NCBI GenBank assembly: GCA_014529385.2
Contig: CM043959.1
Coordinates: forward strand, 15,028,309-15,092,308
Direction of reading: 5' to 3'
DNA from: Adiantum capillus-veneris
Lineage: Eukaryota > Streptophyta > Polypodiopsida > Polypodiales > Pteridaceae
DNA: 64,000 bases
Below, piece by piece: positions 1 to 11,162 of the stretch. Made by a program: the position numbers and the translations under genes. Within the stretch, counting starts at the first letter, position 1. Every line of letters starts with the position of its first letter. The notes under the pieces are model-generated. The model was given only the letters and a program-made list of their open reading frames with translations, did not search any database and was not told the origin of the DNA.

Positions 1-108
1 TCACAATTGTGAGTAAATTATATTGAACAGCCCAAAAAATTACAAGGTCTTGTCATGCTCTTGTTGAGCCGTGACATCATCAAGGGACTATAATTACATC
101 GTTAGTCG
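1..108 (-). mobile_element. 3' end of a second LINE copy, inverted
   Basis: The first ~108 bases are the reverse complement, with scattered substitutions, of the last ~110 bases of the LINE that ends at 19159 (shared blocks include ttacaaggtcttgtcatgct and ataattacatcg). This copy therefore lies on the minus strand, continues to the left of the window, and lacks an obvious A tail at the edge. The next ~150 bases (109-255) show no feature. Confidence 0.85.
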
Positions 109-255
109 CTCTATTCTATTCATGTAAGAATCTCGAAAAAACCTTTCGTATGCTTGTTGTAAGTTGTAGTGTCCTTAGATTATATTTTTCCTTAGCAAAT
201 TAAGTCCAAGAACTTCTCAAAAACATTAGCATGTGAAAATAATGAAGTTGTTCAA

Positions 256-272
256 GATGAGTTGGGGGCTGA
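256..272. repeat. Left target-site duplication of the LINE
   Basis: gatgagttgggggctga occurs here and again, base for base, at 19160-19176 directly after an A tail. A 17-bp perfect direct repeat in this position is the usual mark of target-primed insertion and fixes both ends of the LINE. Confidence 0.93.
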
Positions 273-920
273 TTTTAAAAAGGTCTGGCCCCTGAACGAA
301 ACATGAGTGAAACCAGTGAGTGATTCTGTGAGCAATGGTGTAGCTCTGAGAAACTGTGAGCGATGATGTAGTTGGCGCAATTGAGTCTGAGAGGTTTTTT
401 GAGAGCGAAGCAGGGAAACCTTTGAGTGTGAGCGGGACACGTTGCGCCAGGTCCGAGGTTAGGCTTATCCTTGCTTGCGGGCTGACCTGCCTGCATATGC
501 CGAGATCCAACAGCTACGCTCCTCCGTCTGCTGTGGCAGGACAATAATCGCCCTTGTGAAATTTGCGAGCAGTGCAATTATTCTCTTTAATAATCACATT
601 TTGAGCCTTTGGTTAATAATCGCATGTAGTTAATAATCGCACTTGCTATTGGTTGTATCCTCCTCATTGGGGTTTGGAGTCAAGTCTCCGGCTCGCACAC
701 GCTGGCACGGTCCCGCCGTGCTGAAGCTTCACGATTATTAGCTCTACGTTAATAATTGCGATCATTACCATAGGCCTATGCTATTTGGTGTTTTACTTTA
801 GCGAGTATTGTTTTGATTCTCAAATTCTTTGCAGTGTCTAGCTTGGAGCCAAAGCGATTATTATCTCCCTTGCGTTTTAAAGCCTGGTTGCCCCTAGGGT
901 CTTGAGGTTAACCAAGTCAC
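273..920 (+). other. LINE 5' untranslated region
   Basis: No convincing coding frame is seen. The segment repeats a short phrase, (g)ttaataatcgcA, at about 595-645 and again in altered form near 725-760, which may be internal promoter repeats as found in some LINE 5' UTRs. That role is inferred. Confidence 0.5.
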
Positions 921-2220
921 TTGGTAATGGAACCTGATATTGTCAAATTTTCAAAGATGTTAGCGGCAGGTAAAATACCCGAAGTGGAGTTAGGCGTGCC
1001 GATGGATGAAGGCGACGGCACGGTCTTGAGACCGTTGAATGATGTGACAATGTCGAGCCCCAATTCGTCAAAAGCTTCAATCATGAAAGAGGACAAAACT
1101 GTCTCGATCGAAAAAGTTCCCTATGAGGAAACAAGAGAGAAAATGGGCTCAACTCAAGGGTTCAAATTCGAGGTAAAAACCCTCAAAGACGGGGTTCCTT
1201 AGGGTCCCATCTGTGCGAACGTTAATAAGGCGTCAAGTGCATCTGCAGCTCGCAGGCCAGGCATCTCGTTTGCTAGCATACTCAAGGGGCCTAACTCTAA
1301 GGATTATGGAAAAGGCTCATCAGAAGGGTTGTCAAGTGAAGGAGATAATCGAAAAACTACAGAATACAAGAGCTAGACTTCAGCAAGAGCTCAAGGAAGT
1401 CAACAAAATGATTGAGTCCGACCCTAACAACAACAAAAGAACTTGCTCCGAAACAGATTATACTGGGCTGGTTGAAGACAGGTTGGTAGACAGGGCCTAT
1501 TCTGCTTTAAGAAAGTCTTTGCCACAGCAAGTGGAGGTTGCCGAGGCTAACATTGTAGCGATTCCACCAACAATTATAAACAAACAGTTAGCCAGGCAAG
1601 CTCAACTAACGCTGGTATTTGTGTTCAGTGGAAGAATCTCGAACAGGTTTGAGATGATTCAATGGCTTCAGGGCCTTCAAATTCTTGGTCATGGAGGAGG
1701 AGTTGAAAGTACTTTTTACCAAGCTAAAGGGTTTTGTTCAGTGAGATTCAAAGAGGCCTCCGATGTGGAAAAGATCCTCGACAAAGGGCCCCTAGTAATT
1801 AATAGGACTACAGTTTGTGTGGTGCCCTGGGAGCCAGTGTTCGACTCAGCTGAATCTCTACAAGGATTTCATCCGGTCTGGGTTGAGTCCGTGGGACTGC
1901 CTAGCTGGCTATGGGATAATCTCAGGATGCTCACTAGTCAACTGGGCACTCCCTTGTTTATACCTCGCAAGAGAGGGTTTGGCAAAACCTCAAATAGGGT
2001 TTGTATATGCTAGGATTCTAAAACACCACCTAAGAGCATGGTAATCAATGTCGGAGTTGGGCTTGTTACTATTCCGCTCAACTTTGGAACATACTTTGGA
2101 GCATGTTTTGCATGCAACAACTTTGGACACTTCGCCAAGGATTGCCCCTTGAAGTCTAAGGGTACTGCAGCTCCGGAAGCACAGGCCCCCAGTGAAATGG
2201 AAACCTAGATGGAAGGGCTG
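921..2220 (+). pseudogene. LINE ORF1, gag-like with DUF4283-like domain and CCHC knuckle, broken
   Basis: An open stretch starts at 921 (MVMEPDIVKFSK) and is followed by a second frame from about 1213 to 2013. The second frame has a coiled-coil-like segment (EIIEKLQNTRARLQQELKEV) and then a domain with FSGRISNRFEMIQWL, FCSVRFKEASDVEKIL and a W-rich stretch (LPSWLWDN) typical of the DUF4283 domain in plant L1 ORF1 proteins. A zinc knuckle, CFACNNFGHFAKDCP, lies at about 2104-2150 in yet another frame. At least two frame changes separate these parts. The protein would bind the LINE RNA. It lies 5' of ORF2 in the usual L1 order. Confidence 0.8.
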
Positions 2221-2539
2221 GAGAAGCAAGGAGGCAGTAACGAAGGGGCAAATGGAGGGAAGGATAAAGAAGGTATGATGGATATAAAAATGCAAAAAAA
2301 GATCGTGGAGGAATAGATTCCCATACAACAAATCTCCAAAGGTGCATGCAATGAAAATAAGATCATTACTCCCGCTGCTACCCCAAAATTTTTGACAGTG
2401 ACAACGATTATGGCTGTTCAAGTCCCTAGTCTGAAAAGAGCCAAAAGGGTGAAGGCACTGGCAATAGACTCCAAAGTGCTTCAAGTTGTGAGAACACTTG
2501 AGGTGAAAGGTCGTAGTCCGTCCTCTACCCCATTGAAAA

Positions 2540-2560
2540 GGGGGGGGGGGGGGGGGGGGG
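2540..2560. repeat. Poly-G run of 21
   Basis: An uninterrupted run of 21 G lies between ORF1 and ORF2 of the LINE. It could form a G-quadruplex, or its length could be a sequencing artefact. Similar long C runs occur at 62865-62887 and 63380-63410. Confidence 0.9.
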
Positions 2561-4013
2561 TCACTGTCCCACTGCACAATCCTTTTACAGCGCTGCAAGA
2601 AAAGAAATCCCCTCACTTCGAACCCCCGGATTCTCCTATGACCAAGGAGAGGGGGGCGGGGGAATGATTCGGATGCTGTAGAATTCGTTCCTCTTTCCCA
2701 ATGAACCCCTAATTAATGATGGAGTCTCCCACTATCCAATCTTGGAACGTAAAGGGGTTGAAAACCCGTAAGAAGAGTACCTTATTCTGGGAGAAAATAA
2801 AAAAGGAGAAGGCAGTCAACTGCGGGGCCATCCAAGAACACCACTTAGATGCCCACAGCAAGAGAAAGCAGGCGCTAGGAAAGAAACTAGTATTCTATGG
2901 AGAAGGAAGTAATGGTTTTAGTGGCGTCCTCAGCATTGTGGATAGAGAATTGGAGCCAAAGTTGGTTCTAAACCACCCATCCAGTAGAATCCTAGGGATT
3001 AGAATCAAATGGGAAGGGCATCCCTTAACCATTGTCAATGTGTACGGCCCTTGCAATGCAAAAGACAGAGCTAAACTATGGATGCAACTTAGAGATACTC
3101 CTATTGAAGGTGAGTGGTTGTTGGTTGGTGACTTCAATATGGTAGAAAAGATCAGGGATAGAACAGGATCCTCCAGTATGTTGGCTGGCTCGAAAAGGTC
3201 TAAATGGCAAAGTTTGTGCAAAAAATGGGCGATGATCGACTTATGGGAAATTGGCCCATGGAAATGCACGCTTGGTTTCACCTACACAAGCCTCCAGTAT
3301 GCCCGCACTGCCTCCAGGCTGGACAGATGCTATTGCTCACACCAAGCTGATTGGATACAGTCGTTGATGGAGATGAAGGTAGTCCCAACAAAAAGCCGTT
3401 TGGATCACATACCTCTGCACATACATTTTAAGAAGAATACAGGGGAGGAGCAGACCCCAAGAGGTGGGAAAAAACTGTTAGTAACAGGGGCACACCTATT
3501 CAAAGACCTCTTTTCAGGAATCTAACCAAGAAAGCCCTAGGTAAGCTCAAGATGTCGACCTCAATAAACACAATGTGTGGGACCTCTTTGCTCGGAGCAT
3601 CCAGAAAGCAATCAAAACCTCGGGCCCCCGAATCAAGAAAGCTAGGGAGGTACACCTTCTGCATCTTACCGCGGATGTACAATTGCTTACCTCCAAAAAA
3701 GCCAATGGGCTTGCTACTGAGGATGAGCACAAACGATGGCTTGAAGCCAAATCTAACCTTTCTAATGAGTAGTTAGAAGATATCAGAAAAGCAAGGCTTC
3801 TCTCTAGGGAGACTTTCCTTCAACCCGAAGCCTCTAATCAAGCTCATTTTTTTAGGGCTTTAAAAATCAAGAAGAGCCGAGGCCACGTTCGCTCGCTATA
3901 TGATGAGAAAGGGACGTCAGTCCATAACCAGGATGAGATGGCTGGTCTGCTGCTAATCTATCTTAGTCAAATCATTGGACGGCCAGAGATCCAGTCCCAA
4001 GAAGTGGAAGAAG

Positions 4014-4187
4014 CCAGAGGGACCTTACTTCAGAGTGTCAAGAAGAAGATTCCCCACTCAGAAGCTAATTTCTTGGAAAGGGCATTTTCCGAAGAAGAAG
4101 CCAGAGGGACCTTACTTCAGAGTGTCAAGAAGAAGATTCCCCACTGAGAAGCTAATTTCTTGGAAAGGGCATTTTCCCAAGACGAAT
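4014..4187 (+). repeat. 87-bp tandem duplication inside LINE ORF2
   Basis: The segment starting ccagagggaccttacttcag at 4014 is repeated at 4101 with a period of 87 bases (29 codons), nearly identical. The second copy has a tga in place of tca. The duplication keeps frame and must be recent compared with other damage in this LINE. Confidence 0.9.
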
Positions 4188-5776
4188 ATGCACTAGCATT
4201 GCAAGCCCTTGGCAAGGAAAAGTCCCTTGGTTGGGATGGGATGACGGTGGAATTCTATAGAGAATTCTGGGACGATCTCAAGTTCCCAATCACAAGGTTG
4301 TCCAATAAAGCCATTATCGAAGGTTCGTTGGAGATAAGTATAAAGAGAGGGCTTATCAACAGATCTGTTGTTCTCAACTGAAACATTGGCACCCTATAAT
4401 GATGATGTCGGTGGCCTACAAAATTATTGCTAAAGCAGTAGCCCTCAAACTAGCCCCCATACTAACCAAGATAATCTCTCCCCATCAACATGGGTTCATC
4501 AAAGGACGGTCCATTTATGATAACATCTTGGGAGCAATGGTGCGCATCGAGTACGCAATTGTTACAAAGCAAGAGTGTCATCTGCTACAGCTGAACCTGG
4601 ATAAGGCTTATGATAGAATAACATGGACATATATAGAAGCCGTCATGGAAGCTCTGGGCTTTGGGCCTCGCCTATATCATATGGTAAGTGTACTGGGAGC
4701 TGGAAGCCAGTCAGAGCTCCTATTCAATGATAGAATTCTGTGCTCCTTTGAGTTCAAAAGGTCTATTAAGTAGGGATGCCATCTGGGCCCCCGCTTTTTG
4801 CCATAGGATCACATCCTTTAATCACGATGCTTGAAGCTAGTGCATAATGAGGTGAGTTGCAAGGCCTGGCTTTACCAAGAAGTAGCCAACTCCTAGCAAA
4901 AATTTTGTAGACGATTCTCTCCTCTTCTTGACGGCGTGCCCCTAAGTCATCAGGATAGCTCTGGAGATTGTACAAATATTCTCAGTAGCTTCGGGGTCCC
5001 AGTGTAATATAGAGAAGTCAAGGGTGATCTCCCTTTCGGAAAATGACTCATTTGACCCTTCTTACTGGCCGGGGGAGATTGTCACAAAAGGGAATATCTT
5101 CAGACATCTGGGATCCCCCTTGGGGGTGGACGTAACTCACAAGCAAAGATTCAAGTGGGTGCTTGAAAAAATCAAAACAAAAATGAGTAGGTGGGAGTAT
5201 GCTCTTCTCCCATTCCCAAGTCAGATAAAAGTGAGGAATGCCTTTATGATTCCTTATATTGCCTTCACTAGCCCGCTTCTCAAGATGGCTAAGTGTCACT
5301 GGAAAGAGTTCTTAAAACCAATAAAAAGGTTTTTATGGAAAAACAACAAAAAATACTCCAGGCCATGGCAATGGGCCCATTGGGAATCAGTTGCTTGGCC
5401 GAAGAATCAAGGGGGCCTCAGAATTCTGAACCCTGTGGCCCATGCAAAAGCTTGTTGCACCAAATTTGTTGTTTCCTTGGCTAAACAGGATTAAGTTTGG
5501 GCTGTCATGATCAAAGATATGATAGAAGCAGCTAAAATTGGCTCAAAAGGTTGAAAGTGGAGAGGGGTGGAGGCTCATGACAAGCTGTTAGCCCCCGACG
5601 TGGTCTACCCTAAGACTGGGGGGCAGCTCAGGAGAATTGGTAAGAAAATGCAATAGAGAAGCAGGAGTCTTAAAGTGGGGGGAAAAAACCAGATACTTTA
5701 AGAAATCCATTTTGCATTGGTCCCTCTGGCTTTCCAAAGTTCTAGATCCGCCTCAAATTCCCTATTGGATAGAGAC

Positions 5777-5780
5777 AGCT
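5777..5780. repeat. AGCT flank, probable 4-bp target duplication (left)
   Basis: AGCT stands directly outside the left terminal inverted repeat and again outside the right one (18079-18082). The LINE reads through in frame if one copy is removed. Because AGCT is its own reverse complement, it could instead be the outermost part of the inverted repeat. Confidence 0.7.
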
Positions 5781-5802
5781 GGGTGAAAGCATGTATAGGT
5801 GG
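5781..5802 (+). repeat. Left terminal inverted repeat of the transposon
   Basis: These 22 bases are the exact reverse complement of 18057-18078. Similarity fades at once further inward, so the terminal repeat is short compared with the 12.3-kb element. Confidence 0.92.
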
Positions 5803-6385
5803 ACCGCTTTTGCCACTATATAGTATATGGTTTTTGGGGTTGATAAAATGGGTGGTTTAGGCGTTTGAAACAGTGGGATTAAATTCAAAATTTATGGAAA
5901 AAAAGGGTTAAAATTTAACGTGTACTAAGTGAAAGCGCTTACTCATTAGTGATCACCTCAAGGTACGTTCAAGCACTTAATGCAAATATTCTCTCGAGTC
6001 TTGTCCCTCCCACTCTGTCTCGCTCGTTCCTCCTCCCTCTCTCTGTCTCACCAGCGCCATTCAGGTTTCTGATTCCCTCTTTCCTCCCTCCTTTGCGTTT
6101 CTCTGCTAGCTGAAGCAACAAGCAGCAACATCACAACAACAACAAGCAAATTCAGGATTACTTTTTGCTGGGCTGGTCATCAACTTCAGTAAAAATCCCC
6201 TGCAGCAGCAACAGGTATGTGTCATCATGTAGCTTGAAGCATTCTATCTCGAATGTTGGTTGAATTTGAATGTGGCTGGTTTTCCTAGGTAGCATTTCCA
6301 GGTAGCATTGATCCATGTTTTAACATGCTTCATGCAGATGTAGAAGCGTTGTATGCTTGTCTCTGAATGTGTGGCAAGATAACCA

Positions 6386-6475
6386 AAGGGGGCTTGGCCT
6401 AGTGGTTAAACTGAATGGGTGGGTGCGTAAGGACCTATGTTCAACCCCTGGCGATATGGTCTGCCCTCTGTTGGG
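6386..6475 (+). mobile_element. Short tRNA-derived SINE-like insertion
   Basis: A 90-bp segment with a tRNA-type A-box region (ggcttggcctagtggttaaa) and a B-box-like tgttcaacccc lies between 14-bp direct repeats differing at one base: tggcaagataacca (6372-6385) and tggcaagataatca (6476-6489). The pair of RNA polymerase III boxes plus target duplications fits a SINE head without a long tail. It lies in the left non-coding part of the DNA transposon. Confidence 0.65.
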
Positions 6476-6732
6476 TGGCAAGATAATCATGGATTGTAAC
6501 TATTAATGATGCATGTGTAAGTTTAGAATTTATTTCTGGAATGTATATGCATTGTGCACATCTAATTGATCACCCTTGTGAATGATTTATAAGAATGCAT
6601 CATGCAGCTTGAAGCATGAATGCAGATTTTATCAACTGTGTGTGCATGCTTATACGAATGCATCATGCAGGTTCAAGCATGAATGCATTTAACTATTGAT
6701 CTTGTATCTATGTGGCATTTGTGATTTTTTCA

Positions 6733-6963
6733 GGACGAAGAACCAGGCTACAAAAGGACCTTTAGACTCTGACAAGGGTACACCTAGGAAGGGACAGAGC
6801 TCTACGCAGGAGTCGCCTATCAAAATAGGTTAGATGCATCATGCATGCATTTCTAAAATTGGTTTTATGTGTTGTAAAATTTCTGAATTTTTTGCACATG
6901 CATGCTACAAAAAGAACTTCTGAGTCCCCCAAGGGTACACCTAAGAAGCAAAATGTTCAGCAG
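6733..6963 (+). CDS. Possible small exons upstream of the accessory gene
   Basis: After a tttttcag acceptor, 6734-6828 reads TKNQATKGPLDSDKG and so on to SPIKI before a gttag donor. 6904-6963 reads ATKRTSESPKGTPKKQNVQQ before another gttag. The two stretches resemble each other (both contain KGTPRK/KGTPKK), so one may be an exon duplicate. They could be 5' exons of the gene that continues at 8348. Evidence is only splice-like borders and open frame. Confidence 0.3.
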
Positions 6964-7019
6964 GTTAGATGCAGGTATTTCCCCCATGGATTCAATTAAA
7001 GTATTGCATTCTTAGGAAA

Positions 7020-8245
7020 AAGTAGTGTGCACACCACTAGTAAATATCAAGTGGGTGAACCCCACTTTTTATGGGTACAGCACCACTGATAGGCTATGTT
7101 GAAGTGGTGCACCTGCAGCACCCTTTAAAGTTGGGCAGAAACCATGGTTGCATCACTACATAGTTATGCTGATATCGTGCACCATCTCTTAAAAGTGATA
7201 TTGGACCACTTTAAAGTGCTGGGTAGCACTAAAAAGAGGTAAGGTTCTAGTAAAAACTGGCGATACAATGGGTGCATCACTTTCCAGTGGAAAACCCTAA
7301 CTATTTTGTGGTGAAGCATCACTTTTAAGCGAAGCATCACGATGGTGCACCACTTTTCAGTGGTTTTACACACTTTTAAGGTACCGAATAACGTTCTAGT
7401 TAAGAAGCACCACTTTCTAGTGGTGCCACTTAAACACCACTAGAAAGTGGTGCTTCTTAACTAGAACGTTATTCGGTACCTTAAAAGTGTGTAAAACCAC
7501 TAGAAAGTGGTGCTTTTTAACCTGAACGTTATTTGGTTTAAAGTGGTAAACACCAATAAAGTGGTGCTCACCACTTTTTGTGGTTCAAATCACATTTAAG
7601 TGGTGTTTATAGTGGTGAAGACCACTATAAAGTGGTGAACATCACTATAAAGTGGTGAACATCACTATAAAGTGGTGCTCCTTAACTAGAACGTTATTCG
7701 GTACCTTAAAAGTGTGTAGGATCACTGAAAAGTGGTGCTTCTTAACCTAAACGTTATTTGGTATAAAGTGGTAAACACCAATAAAGTGGTGGTCACCACT
7801 TTTTGTGGTTCAAATCACATTTAAGTGGCGGTGCGTGATGGTCAACCACTTTCAGTGCTGTAGAACCACTTTTTCAGTGATGCTTTACAAAAGTGCAATA
7901 ATCGTTAGTTCTGCATCTTTGTTAAAAGTGGTGGTTAAGTGCTTTTAAGTGATGAATCTTTACAAGGAGATACCACATTCTATTGGTGTAGCACCACTTT
8001 TTAGGAGTGTAGCACCAGTTTTAAGTTGTGTACAACAATTCACATCGGTATAGCACAACTGAACAGTGGTTCAATCCACTTTTATGTGTTGGAGTACCAC
8101 TTTAAAGTGGTGAAGAAACACCAAAAGGGGATGTATCACTAGAAAATAGTGGTGTAGCAGGACTTTTTAGTGTTACCTAACCAGTTTTAAGTGGTTGAGA
8201 ACCATTTAGTGGTACACCACCACTTAAAAATTTTGCAGTACCACT
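7020..8245. repeat. Left array of AGTGGT/ACCACT palindromes
   Basis: About 1.2 kb is packed with copies of AGTGGTG, CACCACT and palindromes of the type CCACTT..AAGTGG in both orientations, spaced irregularly by 10-40 bases. It has no coding frame. The same motif family fills 12.1-12.45 and 14.45-16.75 kb and is absent outside the DNA transposon, so it belongs to that element. Such subterminal repeats are commonly transposase-binding sites. That role is inferred here. Confidence 0.85.
7347..7513. repeat. Large near-perfect palindrome
   Basis: Arms of about 79 bases (7347-7425 and 7435-7513) are almost perfect reverse complements around a 9-base spacer centred at 7430. The arms include ggtaccgaataacgttctag and its complement. 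A further direct copy of the right arm lies at about 7673-7745. Confidence 0.9.
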
Positions 8246-8347
8246 GAGAATGGTGCAAAAATCATTTCAACCACTTCTTATTGTTGATAAAACAAGTTTA
8301 ATTATGGCTCATTACATACTAACATGCATTCTTATATGTTTTTACAG

Positions 8348-10663
8348 GGAGGTGGACAGTACCATGAGTGGCCTTACCCACTCAAAAAAAAAAATCCTTC
8401 ACCAAGGAAGATTTTCATACCGAATATGGGCTATGCTTGGTTGGCCAGGATCCGAAGCTCCTATGTGATGATGATTTCTCAGATGAGGAGTGGCTTAGTG
8501 TATGGCTTTACAAGCGCCACCAAAAGGAGAAGATGCATTTAAAGGGGCTGAGGCCTGAAATGTATGAAGAATGTCTCCTGCTATACCACAAAGTATATCA
8601 GGGAGCTCCCCCAAACAACGAGGTAGGCGTGCATTTTGCACATGGATTTACTTGGCAGAAGTGCAAGGCCGCTGAAGATTCTGAAGGTTTAGTTGCATGG
8701 GCTGTGTATGCTGAAGGTGTTATCAAAATGTTACGCCAACAGAAAACTTTAAATAGGAAATTGGTGAAATGGAGGTCCACAAACGGTCCATGTCTTGGAA
8801 GCGAGTGGAAATTTAATGCAGAAAATATGCCTAATTACACTGACAGTACTGGCACAGGCTTTGACTGGCAGACATACTCAGGTGGACATCAATTTTCAGG
8901 GCAGGCTAAGGAGGAATTTCTAAAGAAGCGGGCCTTTGGCTCAATGGGAACATTTGGAATGTCAAATGTTTCCTCGACTACATTTTTTGCGTCAACGGCT
9001 GATGTAGCAGTTATTTCTAACATGAAGGCTAATGCTGATGAAAAGTTAAAAGAGAAACAACAATGTCTTGAAGCAATAAAAATTGCTTTAGATCAATCAA
9101 AGACAAAGAGAGATGAGCAGGTTGGTTTGATGCGAGGCGCCGCCAAGATCGTAGAGAGAATGAACAAGGATATGGAGGAACTCAAGTTGCATAAGGCTGG
9201 GCTTGTACCAAACGAGGAAGCAATGGCAAAGCTTGAGACCTTGATTCAAATCAGAAAGGAGGCTCTCAAAGACATGGGACTTGATATTGAAGTGCACAAT
9301 CTCGATAACCTAGGTGAAGAGGCAGCACAGCTACAGGTATGTAAGCTTGAGTAGTAGTTGATATTACTTAAAAGTGGTTAAACTTTAATTAGGAAAAAAT
9401 GGTTAGAGACCAGTTTATATGGTAAAAGACCACTTAAATGTGTTTATATAACACTCTTAAGTGGTACCACATAAAGTGATGAAGACTCTTGAAAGTAATG
9501 CACAAACACTTATATTGTTTTATAAAGTACGCAATGCTATTTTTTTACAGGGTCAGCATGACACTTTGTTATGGGAAGTAGAAGTGGCGACAGGGAATCT
9601 TCGATTTGTGGAAACGATTATTAATTTGTTCAAGTCAAGAATGCCTATCCTTCCTGTCAAGCTGCCTGTGTCATTTGGGATCGGACAATAGCTGTGTGCA
9701 GTTAGGTGATTGTGTTGCTTGTGGGATATCTATCATGCAGACTGTTGTTACCGGTGTCTACATGCTCCGGTGTCAACATCCGTATCACCCACTTTGTTTT
9801 GTAACTGCCTGTAAGTCTGTCGGCCAGTGTCTATTTCATGGATGTGAGGAACGTTTAAAAGATGCTTTGAAGCTGCTGGCACCTGGAGAGGCAAACATGG
9901 ATGAGCATGTTGGTACAGGTAATCGATGTTTTTATACCTTATGATATGAAGCTGATTGTAGATTCATTTCTTGACCATTTTGTTTCTTTTCCCCATGTAA
10001 TTGCAGAGAAAGATCCAATGGAAGGCATCTTTGGATCTCCTGTTGATGGATTGGTAATATTCTGTGGAACATTCTTCTCTTTGAATGTTCACATAACTTA
10101 ATATTGAGTATTATTACATTGTCTTTTATGTAGCACACTCCCAAGCTGGGTCATCACGCAAGCCCAATATTGATAGCATGTGTGATGGGTGCGGGGATAA
10201 GAATGCATCCAAGAAACAAGCAGGTGAAGACACTTCGGACCAACAAAAGGCTGAAAAAAGGGCTGAAAAAAGAGCAGATGTAGTGGGAGCTCAAGGTGAC
10301 GCATCCAAGGAGTCAGCCGAGGTGCCTCTGAAGCCAGAACCTGCAATGAACAAGGACGTAGAGGACGCTGAAAAATCATCTGAGAAGCCAATTGAAAAGG
10401 ATACAACAGTGAACTTGTCTGATGAGGACTCGGAACTTCTTATTTCACAGGTTTGTGCAAAGATTTTGGGGCATAGGAAAAAGAGGAGCAACACTGAAGA
10501 GCGCGCCACACCAAAGAAAAAAGCTAAGGTTGCATCCGAGCCTCCAGAGCCTACTCCAGGAGGTAAAAAATCCAAGGAGCCTTCATCTGCTTGGAAAAAG
10601 ACTAACCTCCAAGCACCCAACCTTAAACCTCCCAAACCAAAGTCTTGCAAGAAACTTTTGTAG
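8348..10663 (+). pseudogene. Accessory transposon gene: coiled-coil, zinc-finger, lysine-rich nuclear-type protein
   Basis: Exons are inferred from GT-AG borders: 8348-9336, 9551-9918, 10007-10053 and 10134-10663. The first encodes an unfamiliar globular part (DFHTEYGLCLVGQDP, FTWQKCKAAEDSEGLVAWA) and then a long coiled coil (DEKLKEKQQCLEAIKIALDQ). The second has a RING-like cysteine/histidine cluster (CVACG, LRCQHPYHPLCF, CKSVGQCLFHGC). The last is rich in Lys, Glu and Pro and ends with basic clusters (HRKKR, PKKKAK) that look like nuclear localisation signals. The likely ATG at 8364 is out of frame with the body, the shift lying at an 11-A run (8384-8394), and another frame change falls in 9607-9700. 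I do not recognise the family. Location and nuclear signals suggest a partner of the transposase. Confidence 0.6.
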
Positions 10664-11162
10664 CCCTATTAACCTTTTGTGCTTTGTAGCCTCTTTGTAA
10701 TTTTGTCTTTGTACCCTCATTTTGATGATAATGAAACGAAGGCTTTATTTTTCGTTCACTAGTTGTTTATTGCTCATTGATTGTCTATTTATTGTACTCA
10801 TATTGTTCATTGACTGTCTATTTATTGTACTCGTATTGTTCTTTCCGACATCATCATGAGCATCTTCAAGTAGAGCTTACTTTTTCTCTCCAGTATCTCC
10901 TGCCAAGTGGACTGTTGCCATAGAAGTTCAGGAAATTAATGAAATGGAAATCAATAGCCTGGAAGGTATACTTTTCAAGTGTATTTTGAAAAGTTTAATA
11001 TGTCAGTCTGATTGAGGTTTTTAAGGCATGCTACTTGTCTATGGTAGAACTTAGCTGGATTGGAGATGTTCAACAACCAGATGAGAAGTTGAAGACATAG
11101 CAGCTAAGCACGATGCAGAGCAGGATGCAGATGTAACACTAGATAAAGTAGAGGAAGACTAG

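Larger units (their letters stand above)
2716..5780 (+). pseudogene. LINE ORF2 5' part: endonuclease and reverse transcriptase, broken
   Basis: The frame from 2716 to 3525 is an endonuclease/exonuclease/phosphatase domain: SWNVKGL at the start, IQEHH, VNVYGP, LVGDFNM, and SRLDH near the end. The reverse transcriptase follows in pieces: 4160-4381 (LGWDGMTVEFY), 4399-4773 (HQHGFIKGRSI, LNLDKAYDRI) and a catalytic FVDDSLLFL at about 4904-4930, where LINEs usually have Y/F-ADD. 5024-5494 holds the thumb and connection region (FLWKNNKK, WPKNQGGLRI). Stops at about 3523, 4145, 4379 and 4771 break the frame, so this is a dead ORF. It continues at 18083 after the transposon insertion. Confidence 0.9.

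Noticed and set aside
1990-2616. Minus-strand ORF of 208 codons opposite LINE ORF1
   Set aside because: It is antisense to the zinc-knuckle part of ORF1, includes a Pro run from the poly-G tract, and shows no domain.
10178-10663. Histone H1-like protein
   Set aside because: The Lys/Pro-rich tail is similar in composition only. There is no winged-helix domain and it is the last exon of the accessory transposon gene.
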